The notes beneath the pieces were generated by a model. That model saw only the letters and a list, made by a program, of their open reading frames with translations. It searched no databases and was not told the DNA's origin. A DNA stretch of 64,000 nt from Diplonema japonicum (Eukaryota > Euglenozoa > Diplonemea > Diplonemida > Diplonemidae). Where the stretch lies: positions 186,001 through 250,000 of the forward strand of contig OZ025697.1 of NCBI GenBank assembly GCA_964019335.1, in the 5' to 3' direction. Below are positions 8,045-18,234 of this stretch, one piece after another. Every line of letters starts with the position of its first letter. The first letter of the stretch is position 1. The position numbers and the translations under genes were made by a program.

Positions 8045-11000
8045 TTACTGAAGAAGGTGTCGAAGATTATACTTCAAGAAGAAGAGAGAAGCGCGATGCT
8101 TGATAAGGAGAGAGAGGACAGTGCACCAATCGGCAGTCTCACGAGGAGTGGCGGTGGTGAACTCCAACCGAGTGTCTCTAAGAAGCACGATGAAGGGGTA
8201 AGAGGATGTGGAGGGGTCAGGCTTACCCTTCACAATCTTCACCATGTGATCGGAACGAATGAAATCTTCTGCTACTTTCTTGCCCTCCTTGCGAATCTCA
8301 GTCCTGCTGAGATCGGCCGCTAGTCTGAGCCGCCGTTTCCCGTGGCCATTCTTGAGCTTTTTCCACACCCACGTTCCTTCCTGAACCAGAGCATTGACTC
8401 TCTTTAGTTCTTTAATGGCTTCTTGAGCAGGTATCATAGGTGAAGAAGGACCGAATAACTGAACCTCAGCAGGGATTTCTTGCACGACCCTCGGTACGGG
8501 AACTTCTTGCTCCGCTTGCCGTTCGAGTTGCTCATACTCGTCATCGTCCATTTCTTCAAGAGTTACTGCGGGTGGGGGAGGGCTTCGTGCTTTCCGTTTT
8601 TGTTGTTGCTGCTGCGGCTGCCGTTCAACGGTTGGAGGGTGCTGCGGCCGTGGTGGGGTCTTGATAGACGAATATTTCATCTCAATTGGTGCGGCAACCG
8701 TCTGTGTGTGGTGAAGCTTTACTTCGTAGTTCTTCCTTAAGGCCCCCATCTGTGTTTCCAGTTCCTTCTCTTCTCTCACCAGCTCGTTCACATCGTTTTT
8801 CTTCTGCGTCAGTTTCAAGAGTAGTTCTCTTTGTTTTGTGTGCCGTTCCCTGACCTTTCTCTCTGCGCTGTCCCGTACGCTTTGCTCGGCGCGGTGTATC
8901 TCATCGTCAAGGCTTTCAAGCATCTGTCTTTGCAGTTTCAAAGGATTATTCTGTTCTTCGACTTCTTCGAAACGCTTTTCCATCACCGCACAGCACTCCT
9001 TTTCTAGATCCTCGACACGTGCCGTTTCTGATTTCAGTTTTTCGGACGATTCGCGGAGACGGGCTTCTGTCTCCGATAGTGTTCTCCGTGCCTCTTCGGC
9101 AGACAGGTCAACCTCTCCTGCCTCCGCCCACATGTTCATCCTCTCGACGACGATGGACTCTGCACGCATAATGCATTGTATGAAGCCACTCCGTTCCTCG
9201 GGCCTCCCCACGCAGAGTACCGATTTCCAATCGTCCAAGTTGTTCACCACTGGGACTTCCCGCTTGTACGCCATCTCCGTCAGGCGTGCATGCTTCTTCT
9301 CGAACTTCGCCCGCCTCTCTTGTTCCGCGCTTTCGGAACGTATTATTTCGTCGACCGTTTTTTGGAGCTCTTTCTCCACCGCGTGTACTTCTGCGTTCCC
9401 TGTGAATAGGTTGGGTGGGTGTTGTGTTTTGGTATACCTTTCACAGCAACCAGCTTTCCCAATGTTGCCGTTTGCTCCTCGATGTTTTGCAGCTTTGCCT
9501 GTTGGGTCGGTGTCGGGTTAGTTTGCTGCCATACCTGCAGTTCTGTTTCCATGATCTCACTTTCCGAGGCTAGTGCTTCTAAGAACGCTGCCAGCTCTGG
9601 TGCCACATCGGTGTCCTCGGAGTTCGTGACTGTCGAGAGCCATGTCTCGACAAGCTCTGCGGTGCCCAAGGCCTCCATGCGCCTTTTGATTGTGTCTTCT
9701 TCGTCTTCGTCCTCTAGTGCCACGGGGAGGACCTGGTTTCTGATGGTGCCGCAGTGGTCGAGCAACTGCCTTGCTGTAAGTGTTGCCGCACCCGACAGGA
9801 TTGACCTCCAGTTTATCTCCGCAGCTTGCCGGCAGCGAAGTTCTGTCGACTGTAGCCTGGCTTCATTGCGTAATATTGTAAGCTGCTCCGCCTTGGTCGC
9901 CACCACGCTCTCAAGGTTCTGGTTCTGCCTCAGATCCTGCAGCACTGCGACAAGGTATTCCTTGCGTTCCAACAGGCTGCTCTTGTTCTTTTCACTTACC
10001 TCCTCATCCGTCGCGCCGTCACGAGACAGCATTGCAAGCTCGAACTCAATTGGGAAGTTCTCCTTCAACCACATCAACTTCTCCTTGCAAGCCTCCAACT
10101 GTTGTGCGTGGTGCATTTCCCCACACTCCTCGATCTGCGCAGACAGCTCATCTTTCCGTGCTCTCAGCGACTGCACTAGCTTTTCTATCTTTTTCAGATT
10201 GGTCTTCGCGTGTGCCAGCTCCCTATCAAGATCCTCCTTCTTTTTTGTTCTTCCCTGCAGCTGTCGCATCTTCCCGGCCTGTCGTTTCTTTGCCGCGATA
10301 ACCAGGCTTTGTTTATATCTGTGTTAGTTGCACGCCACTAATTAGCACATACTGTCTCTTAGACTCTTCCCTCTGTGCCTTTAGTGCTGCTGCCTGGCTT
10401 TCTACTTCGAAAGAGGCTTCCCCAGCATCCATCTCTTTTGCGCCCTTGTCGAGCTCCGCCTGTATATGTGTTGTGCTGTGTTGGTGGCGTACCTGTAGCC
10501 GCTTGAGGACTAGCTTCTCGTGGTGCAGCTTGTCAGCACAGCTGATCATTTTCCTGCTAAGCGTGGTGGACTCTTGTTTGAATCTCTGTTGAAGCTGGTG
10601 CTTCGCCTCGACTTGTTGCTCATCCATAATGAGCAAGGCGCTGGGCTCCTGGGTGTGCCTTTGTCTGGGAGGAGGTGTGGAAACTGAGCTGGTGGGCGAG
10701 CGGGGTCGCTGCTTGTGCTGTCTGTGCTGCTGTTGGTAACTAGCTGCCTTCAACTTGAGGTACGACCCACGCTCCTTATGTGCGTAGTCAGTGCCGTTAA
10801 CATTCATGTTGTTGAGGGGGCTCCTCCTGGGAGTGATGGGCTCCGCACGCTGTGAGGAAGACTTCCTGACGGCCTTAGGCGGCGTGCAAACATCCTGCGG
10901 CAGCTTGGGCGTTCTGCTGCAAGCATTCCACCCTTCCCTCCTCAACGGGTCATTGGGCGCTTGCTTCTTATGTGTCGTCGGCGTTGAGGACCGTGTCCTG

Positions 11001-12187
11001 CGCGTCACACTTTGGGGACGCGGCTTCCGCTCCTTAGGCACCTCTCGCTCTGTCAGTGCTTTTCTCGCGCGTCTCTGGCTTTCAGGAGTAGCTGATGCGG
11101 ACCTGTGTCGCACAGGAGACGCCTTAGTGGGCGACACTCTTTTCGCTGTCTTGCTGGTGCCGATGACATTCTGCTTCATCCTCTCTGCGAGGAGCTCGTC
11201 AAGCGACATTGCCTTCCTCCTGTTCACTGAGGGCGCCGCGGCGTGAGGGGGGTTGTGGACCGACTCCTGCTCAATGGCCTCGACAAACCGCTCTGCCCTC
11301 TCAGGACGCAACTGCTGGCTGCTCCTCCGAGAAGTGTCCCTGCCCTCGCTGTGCTGCTGGTGAAGCCCCGCAGAGTAGGCATCAGACGCAACCTCAGCTC
11401 TGTGGGCAGCCTCTATACTATCCATCCGTTCCACGGACCTCCGCATCTTCAGCTTGTCTCTGTGGAGCTCTTTTTCATGGTGTTCCCTTTCTAGGGTTTC
11501 CCATTCTGCCTTCTTCTTTTTCAGCTCTTCGATGAGTTCGTCGCGACTGGACTGGCTGCGGGGGGACCCACCGCTGGGTGAGGTCGACGCTGCAGTGCTA
11601 GGTCTCCAGACAGAGGGAGAGGAGGTTTGGCGGTAGAGAGGCTGTGGGGAAGGCGAGGTGGACTGCTCAAGTGGAGACTTATGTGGGCTCGGATCACAGT
11701 CAGTGTCGGGCGCAGGAGATGTGAAGTTACCCTCGTCTGCAGGGGGCATGCTACGAACCATATGGTCGGAGGGGGGGCTGGACTCTTCTGTGAGAATGTG
11801 CTCGAGCTCGTTGAACTTATTCAGCAGAACTGAGGACTCAAGGGGGGGGTCATCGCATGTTGCCCACTTGTCGAACGCAGAGAGGATCCCAGGAAGATCG
11901 CTGTCGTCAACTGGTTCCCTTGTAACTTGCTGCTGAAGAGGAGATGGTGCAGCTGCTGGAGGTGGTGGAGTGGGCACCTTCTGTCTACCCTTCCCAGGGG
12001 TAAAGTCTGCAGCAGGAGACGAAGACCCTTCAGGGGAAAAGTCAATATCACTGCAGACAGGCGACCGCGACATCGAATGAACCGATTTAGAGTCTGGCGA
12101 CACATTCTCAACCAGTCTTCTCGCACGCTCGAGCAAGTGCGTTGCAGACTGTAACACCTGCTCCTTAACTTGGGTCTCGCTTTCCAT
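8045..12187 (-). CDS. coiled-coil protein with C-terminal PH domain
   Basis: A three-exon gene: 12187-10353, 10318-9438 and 9399-8045, giving 1,356 residues. The two introns are 34 nt (10319-10352, GTATGTGC...CTAACACAG, with a visible CTAAC branch-like site) and 38 nt (9400-9437, GTATACC...TTCACAG). Joining them removes in-frame stops and makes one unbroken coiled coil. Residues 1-540 are Ser/Pro-rich and probably disordered. About 545-1200 is charged coiled coil. About 1235-1345 resembles a PH domain (GTWVWKKLKNGHGKRRLRL, HMVKIVKGK, TADWCTVLSLLIKH). PH domains of this type bind phosphoinositides, so a membrane- or cytoskeleton-linked scaffold is the likely role (inference). A conserved family name is not recognised. 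Confidence 0.8.
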
Positions 12188-12353
12188 GTGAAGGGAAACC
12201 CTCCTTCCTGGTGGTATGGGTTATGCTGATTCTTTTTTTTTTTTTTTTTTTTTTTTAAATGGTGGGAGGGAAATAGGGGGAGAGAAGAAAGAGGATAGAA
12301 TTTGGATTTGGGTTCCTGTCCCCCCCCCCTTTTTTTTTTGTAATTTTTGTAAT

Positions 12354-12581
12354 CTACCCGCCTTCCCAGTCCGCCGCTGTTTCGCCCCCTTCCAAGGTGG
12401 TCTGCTCCATCGTGTCAAAAAATCCCTTCTTCTTGTCATAAACCTTTTTTTGCTTCGCGGTGTTGCTGGATTTTGCCTGTTCTTTCATTTGTTTCCGCTC
12501 CTCTTCCACAGCTGACGCCGAGGCAGCAGCTGCAAAATCAAACTCGGCAGATGGGTCAACGTCGTCCCAAGATTCTTCCAT
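12354..12581 (-). CDS. 75-residue FDF/FFD-like microprotein
   Basis: The ATG at 12581 is preceded by an A-tract, as in most genes here, and the stop is at 12356-12354. The acidic start (MEESWDDVDPSAEFDF) contains an FDF tripeptide. After a helical charged linker comes VYDKKKGFFDTM. This resembles the FFD box (Y-x-K-x-x-F-F-D) that follows the FDF motif in LSM14/Scd6-type mRNA-decapping cofactors. Those proteins also have an N-terminal Sm-like domain and a TFG box; neither is present here. The match rests on two short motifs in the right order. An alternative is an unrelated small acidic/basic protein. If correct, it would be a minimal P-body adaptor. It sits between the coiled-coil/PH gene and the cold-shock gene in the same orientation. 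Confidence 0.55.
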   Translation of the reverse strand: MEESWDDVDPSAEFDFAAAASASAVEEERKQMKEQAKSSNTAKQKKVYDKKKGFFDTMEQTTLEGGETAADWEGG

Positions 12582-12797
12582 TTTTTTTTTTTTTTCAAAG
12601 ATTTCTTTTTCCCTGTTTTCAAGTGGAAAAAAAAAAAAAAGGGAATCCACGGGGATGTATGACCCACTACTAAAAAAAAATGTTTCGGTCCACTTTCACC
12701 TTTTTTTTTTTTCTTCCTATTTTTTAATGAATATTTTCTCTCAAAACGGTGAAAATCTGTTTGAAGAGTGGGAGCTATCTATCCGTTTCCATGGTAC

Positions 12798-13638
12798 CTA
12801 TTTTAAATAAAAAGGAGTTTTCCTCCCTTTTATATTATCCCCCCCACAAACCTGAGCCCTGCAACCTCTGCCACACACCGCGGGACCAGAAACGTTTATA
12901 GCTCTGAACTTTCCTGGTTTGTGCGGATCCTCTTCAACATCAAATTGAATCTGTATTTTTTTTTTTCTTCTTTTTTTTTTTTCTTCTTTTTAAATTTCAC
13001 ACCTTCCACCCAATGTTCAAGCTTCCCCCACCAAAGGCCGCATGATGCACATATACATCTTTGCCTTCGTGCTCTCCCTCCGTTGGGGTCAGGAACCCAA
13101 AGCCGCCTGTGTCCTTGAAGGTGTCGAACCACTTCTTTACAACCCCATTGACCGAGCCACCCTTACGCATTATGGCACCCGCGGACCTCCCCAGACGTGG
13201 CACGTTGAGAGTGCGGCCTTTGGGTGCAGTGATTTCAACGGCTTTGGTTTTGCCACCAGCAGTCTTTTTTTTTTTTTTTTTTCTTCTTTTTTTTTTTTTT
13301 TTAACCTGAATAACAAATTCTACTTCAGTACCAACATCCAGATTTCCATCCCCTTCACTTTTAACGTCTTTCTGTTGTTGGCCCGTGAGATTTCTTTTTT
13401 TTAAAGGTTGTGTTCACACCGCATGGGCAAAAATGTCGTCGCCGGTTGCTTCGACTGTAAGAAAGCCGTACCCTTTTCCCGTGTTCCATTTTCTCACGTA
13501 ACCCAGCTCCCTCCCCTCTTTAGCCTCGTCTGCTTCTTTCACTTCGGTGTCCTCCTGCATTTCCTCGGGCTGCTCCTCTGCCTGTACAACAGGGGTTTCT
13601 TCCGCCTGCACTTCATTCGCTACGCTGGTGTCTTCCAT
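12798..13638 (-). CDS. double cold-shock-domain RNA-binding protein
   Basis: Exons 13638-13420, 13371-13306, 13263-13003 and 12950 onward. Introns are 48 nt (GTGTGAAC...CAACAACAG), 42 nt (GTT plus A/G run) and 52 nt (GTGTGAAATTT...TACAG). Splicing restores two full cold-shock folds: CSD1 with GYVRKWNTGKGYGFLTV (RNP1) and DDIFAHA, and CSD2 with GVVKKWFDTFKDTGGFGFL, DVYVHHAAF and, after the third intron, IQFDVEEDPHKPGKFRAINV. An acidic N-terminal tail (about 45 residues) precedes CSD1. Cold-shock proteins bind single-stranded nucleic acid and commonly control mRNA stability or translation. The 3' end is uncertain: read-through ends at 12798, but a GTGTG immediately after the CSD2 motif could be a fourth intron donor. 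Confidence 0.8.
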
Positions 13639-13698
13639 GGTTTTTTTTCTTTTTTTTTTTCTCCTTTTTTTTTTTTAAAGAATGTCTCCGAAGAAGGG

Positions 13699-13768
<70 letters not shown>

Positions 13769-16046
13769 AACAAAATATTTTATATAAAAAATAAAATAAA
13801 AAAAAGATGAACTCCTAGAGTATGTGTGAAGAAGCGAACAAATATAATAAAATTCACTATGAAAGGAAACGATGTTAGCAACGGCCCACCATAAAATGGT
13901 CAAATCTTTTGTGTCTGGGATTTTTTTCCCCTTCCCCTTTTCTTTTGCTTTTCTTTTTTTTACCCCCCCTTCCCCATTCGAGACAGGGAAAATAAGAAGG
14001 GGAATGAAAAAAAAAAAATCCTGCAAAAGTAAAAAAAAACCCTCACTCGGCACAATAGAAAGTACAATTTTTATAATCAATTTTTTTTTTTTTTTAATTA
14101 TTGATATGTTGCTAGACGGGGGGGATCATTTTTTTTTCTATATTTGCTCCCTCACTACGAAAAGAGAACTGGCCCCGCGATGTTTTTTTTTTTGTTTTTG
14201 TTTTTGTTTCTTTTATGTTTTCCGGTGGAGAAACCTGTAAGGGTTAATTAACCGATATTGGAGAGAGAGAGAGGACCTGGGGGGGGGGGGGGGGGGGATA
14301 GGAAAGAAGGATTTCCCTCTCTTCCCCCGGGAGGCCAGCCAAGAAAATCCTTTATGGAACTGCCTCGGAGGGCACTTTTCCTTAGTTCTGAGCATAAGGA
14401 CTTTTTTTTTTTTTTTCCCTTTCAAAATTTCCTTTCTCAAATTAGAAATTCGCGCATTTTTTTTTTTTTTTTTTGTTATTGTAGGAAAGAGTCAGCTAGG
14501 TTTTTTTGTTCCTTCTTTTTTTTTTTTCTTTTCCCCCTTTCTCTACATCCTACCAATGAACAAATAATGAAAAAAAAATCTTTTTTTTTCTTTTTTTTTT
14601 TTGACAGCAAAGAGTTTATAAAATAAAAAAAATTGAGAGATAAAGGAGGCCAGTGTTGTTGGTGGCACCCTGTACAAGCACTGTCAACTTGATTACAGGA
14701 AAAAAAAAAAAAAAAAAGGAAAAAAAAAAGGAAAATAAAGAGAAACCAGGACCAAGTAACGCGAATTTGGATTTTCCATCAAACTCGTACCCCGAACCGG
14801 GAACTTGAAATTTCATATCCACCATAACTGGTTTCCAAATTCATTGCTGTCCTTTCTTTCACATTTTTCTTCTTTGTTGCGGTATTTGTCTTGTTTGGCT
14901 TCGATGAACGCAAAGCAGGAAAGGTCATCTAAGTCGGAATCAGAATTCGACTTTGTATTTAGGCGGAAAATGAAATTTCAGGTTAGCCAAACAGTGTAAA
15001 ATTTCATTTTTTTTTTTTTTTTGCTTACCGTGTTTTCTAGTTTTTCTCTCAAAAAGAAATTCTCAAAAAAAGAAAAAAAAATGGTACTTTTTTTTTTTTT
15101 TTTTTTTGTTCACGTTCAGGACGGTAATATTTTTTTGGGGGAGACACCAAAATATTACGGTATGAAAAAAAAGGGGGGGGGAGGGGGGGGAATAATAAAG
15201 AAAAAGCGTAGTGTGAAAAAAAAAAATAGAGAAAACAGAGATAAAAGGAGGGTCCAGTGTTTTGAAAACGTCTCCCCTCGTCTCTTCCCCTATTTGGGAA
15301 ATAATAATAAAAAAAAAAAAAAAAAAAAAAAAAACGGCCCTTTTTTTTTTGTACAAACCGAAGGTTAACCAACAAGCTGCCACTACTCTGTCAGAAAGAG
15401 AAAAAAAAAATGAGGATGCTAGAAAACTTCTACCTCGTAAGCTTGTGCTTCAGACGCAGAGAAAAGGGGACGGGGCGGGGAGGGGTGTTGAAAGAATAGA
15501 GGAACCGGTCGGAGTGCTTTGAACGCAACCTGTAAGAGAGTTTATAACCCGAAATAGTTTCCTTCTTTTTGTTTCACTTTTTCTTTTTTTTTTTTTTTTT
15601 CTTATTTGTTGTTGACATAGACCGAAGTCACTATGAGTCATAGAACCTTAGCAGAAGGGCTGGAGGCACTCCACCAATTCCGCAGGAGAGGCTATGCCAG
15701 CCGCAGACCCGTATCAAGGACCCCCCAACGTATGGGTCTTCTTCGTCCGGGAGTTTGTCTACCCAGATCCCTGCAAGCGGCCTAATATGACACCAATTGC
15801 CCTCCAAACGAGGCCGATTTTTTTTTTTTTTTTTTTTTGGCAATCGGGCCTATCACTCATAATGACTTCGGTTTATGTGTTTGAGACGAAAATAAAAAAC
15901 AAACAAAAAAAAGGGGGGGGTGTTCTTGAAAAAAAACAAAACAAAAAAAAAAAAGAGATGAGATAAAGGAGGTTCCTGTTTTGGAACGTCCCCCTTGTCT
16001 CTACTTATCTACCCCTTTCTCCCTTCTGGGGCCTCGAAAAAAAATA
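13639..16046. repeat. 2.4-kb intergenic region: long homopolymers and repeat fragments
   Basis: Contains the longest A-run in the window (about 13699-13767), runs of 10-20 G or T, a SINE-like head fragment (about 14636-14717), two shorter relatives starting GATAAA(A)GGAGG at 15239 and 15963, and a GC-richer island at 15630-15820. That island has a 50-codon plus-strand frame (15633-15785) with no recognisable motif. No gene is supported. Confidence 0.65.
14636..14717 (+). repeat. truncated SINE-like repeat
   Basis: The sequence from GATAAAGGAGGCCAGTGTTG to CTTGATTACAGG matches the head of the copy at 30415, including CTGTACAAG/CTGTC and TTGATTACAGG. It then passes directly into an A-run, as an element truncated or ended by a poly-A tail would. 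Confidence 0.6.
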
Positions 16047-18128
16047 TTAACCAGCGCTCTCCCATTTCACCATGTGATCCCTCAGAATCAAGGCGGCCTT
16101 GCTGTTCTCGCTCTTCTTCTGTGTAACAATATCGTAGGCTGTCTCGCCCTGCATGGTCTTCTCCAACGGGTTCTGCTGGTGGTCTTCGAGCAAAATCTTA
16201 AGCGCGGCCGCACTGCCTCTACGAGCAGCATGATGTAGAGGGGCCCACCCTTTGCAATCCTTCACATTAGGATTCTGCCCATGCCCATCGATCAGATAAC
16301 TCACAACCTCAAGACTACGATCACCAGCAGCATGGTGTAAAGGGGTTTCACCATCATCATCCTTTACACTTGGGTCCTGCCCGTACACCTCAATGAGAAG
16401 CCTCATAGCTGCGACAGAGCCTGACGTGGCAGCGGCATGGAGACAGGTCCACCCAGCACCAGTTTTCGAATTGGGGTCCTGCTGATAATCATCAATAAGA
16501 ACCCGCATCACAGCAATCTGCCCGTTCAGTGCTGCATGGTGTAACGGAGTCCATCCATCCGCTCCTTGTACACCAGGGCTTTGATCGTACACCTCTATAA
16601 GAAGACGTAAAATATCGATTCTTCCAGCTTCGGCTGCAACGTGGAGAGGCGTGACGCCCCTCTTGATGGCACATCCTGGTTTGTGTCCATGTTTGTCTAT
16701 TAGATGTCTCATTGCTTCGATACAACCGTTTCTGGCTGCGAAATGTAAAATTCCTTCGTCGCGGTGCTTGTTTTTGTCTACTAAAACCTCGATTATGGTG
16801 ACCTGCCCGTGAAGGACTGCGCAGTGCAATGGGGTGTTGTTGTCCTTTCCCTTCACGCGTGGATCTTGGTGGTACTCTCGAATGAGAAGCTGCACGGCCT
16901 CAAGGTTGCCTCCACATGATGCCATGTGAAGAGGCCGCCATCCCTCGGTGTCTTTGCAACCCGGGTCTATTTTGTGAGCTTCGACAAGAAGCTTCATTGC
17001 ATCGATGTTTCCTTCGAGCGCGCATCTGTGAAGTGTCTTGACAGGAGCTACAGGGTGTTTCTTCAAGCGACGCTTGATGTCTTCAAAGTTCCCCTTCGAC
17101 ACGCGGTACAACCATGCGCCCTGTGCCACGCCGTACAGGGAAACAAGCTCACCTTCGTCCACACGATTTCGTGGGATTGGGTTTTTCCCGTTCGGGTGCG
17201 GGGTGGGGTTCCCGCAGCATACGAAGTTCTTAAAGGAATCGAACACAGACGGCGATTTCTTTTTGTTTCGTTTTTTTTCGTTGGATCTGGTGTCGTTTCT
17301 CGGGCTTGGAACGCAGACTAAGCCGACGATTTCAGAGGCACTGGGCCGTTCAGAGGGGCTCTCAGAAAGCAGCCGCAACAGTACTTCTTCAAGAGGCTCG
17401 CCGACACATTCCTCCAAGGCAGCCCGTAACACACCCATCACAAAACTATGGTTGTGATGCAAATATTTTTGCAGCAGATTTCTATCGCCTTCCTCGAGCA
17501 CTGCATAGCACACGGTTGCACCCAACGCCCAGGCGTCGATGAGGCTAGTGTACGGAGGGGTTAAACATTCGGGTGCCAGATACATCGGCGGGTTCTTTAC
17601 GTCAACCACAGTTTCGTTCCTGGGCCCCAACCCCGAGAGGATGAATGTCACATTTTTCCCCCCAACTTCACCAGTATTCGATAGAAGAGTGTTGTGAGGG
17701 TTCACACCACAGTGTACATATTTCATTTCGTGTAGGTATGCCAAGGCGCTCCCGATGTCCCCTAGAAGCTTCAAGGCGGTGTAACAGTCTAGTTCTCCCC
17801 TTGACCTCACAAAGCCTTCGAGGTTTCCCCCTGTATACAAGGGCATTATGATGAACAAGCTGCGTTGCATTACGTTCCCAGGGGTGGCGTGTTCGGTGGT
17901 GAAGAAGTCGAGACACTGTGCTACCTTTTTGTGCTTCAGCTTCATGGACAGAACCTGCCTTACCTCCTTCACTTGTTTTTCGTGCTCTCTTTTCGTGGAG
18001 GCGACTAATACCCTCGCTGCCAGGTGTGTGTTGTCTGCCTTTCTCTTCATCTTGCAGACCGATCCAAAACCGACACCATTCAGCTGCTCGTATAAGCCTG
18101 AATGGTCTGGAATACGCATTTTCCCCAC
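16047..18128 (-). CDS. pseudokinase-ankyrin repeat fusion
   Basis: One exon, 693 residues. Residues ~8-265 have a protein-kinase fold pattern: glycine loop GVGFGSVC, a regulatory helix, hinge IIMPLYTGGNLEGF, and APE (LAPECLTPPYTSLIDAWALGA). The catalytic signature is lost. The VAxK lysine is AAR, the HRD loop is HCGVNPHN, and the DFG metal motif is LSGLG. By established kinase rules such a domain should not catalyse normal phosphotransfer, so I call it a pseudokinase. After a basic linker, residues ~345-670 form about nine or ten ankyrin repeats (GWTPLHHAALNGQ, GETPLHHAAGD), some with a DP-containing loop. Likely role: a protein-protein scaffold or allosteric regulator. Two in-frame ATGs (18128, 18119) are possible starts. 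Confidence 0.85.
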   Translation of the reverse strand: MGKMRIPDHSGLYEQLNGVGFGSVCKMKRKADNTHLAARVLVASTKREHEKQVKEVRQVLSMKLKHKKVAQCLDFFTTEHATPGNVMQRSLFIIMPLYTGGNLEGFVRSRGELDCYTALKLLGDIGSALAYLHEMKYVHCGVNPHNTLLSNTGEVGGKNVTFILSGLGPRNETVVDVKNPPMYLAPECLTPPYTSLIDAWALGATVCYAVLEEGDRNLLQKYLHHNHSFVMGVLRAALEECVGEPLEEVLLRLLSESPSERPSASEIVGLVCVPSPRNDTRSNEKKRNKKKSPSVFDSFKNFVCCGNPTPHPNGKNPIPRNRVDEGELVSLYGVAQGAWLYRVSKGNFEDIKRRLKKHPVAPVKTLHRCALEGNIDAMKLLVEAHKIDPGCKDTEGWRPLHMASCGGNLEAVQLLIREYHQDPRVKGKDNNTPLHCAVLHGQVTIIEVLVDKNKHRDEGILHFAARNGCIEAMRHLIDKHGHKPGCAIKRGVTPLHVAAEAGRIDILRLLIEVYDQSPGVQGADGWTPLHHAALNGQIAVMRVLIDDYQQDPNSKTGAGWTCLHAAATSGSVAAMRLLIEVYGQDPSVKDDDGETPLHHAAGDRSLEVVSYLIDGHGQNPNVKDCKGWAPLHHAARRGSAAALKILLEDHQQNPLEKTMQGETAYDIVTQKKSENSKAALILRDHMVKWESAG

Positions 18129-18234
18129 TCCTCTTCTTTCTCCCCTCTCCCCCTGGATATTTGTCGTTTATTTTCCCCCCCGACTGCAATGTCAATAGTA
18201 TAAAAAAAAAAAAAAGAAGAAGAAGAAGGAAGGG

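Noticed and set aside
13639-13835. Lys/Phe-rich open frames throughout the intergenic DNA
   Set aside because: They come from A- or T-runs; the same pattern appears wherever homopolymers occur.
15633-15785. 50-codon plus-strand gene
   Set aside because: Ordinary composition but no motif, wrong strand for the cluster, and surrounded by repeats; probably a repeat fragment.
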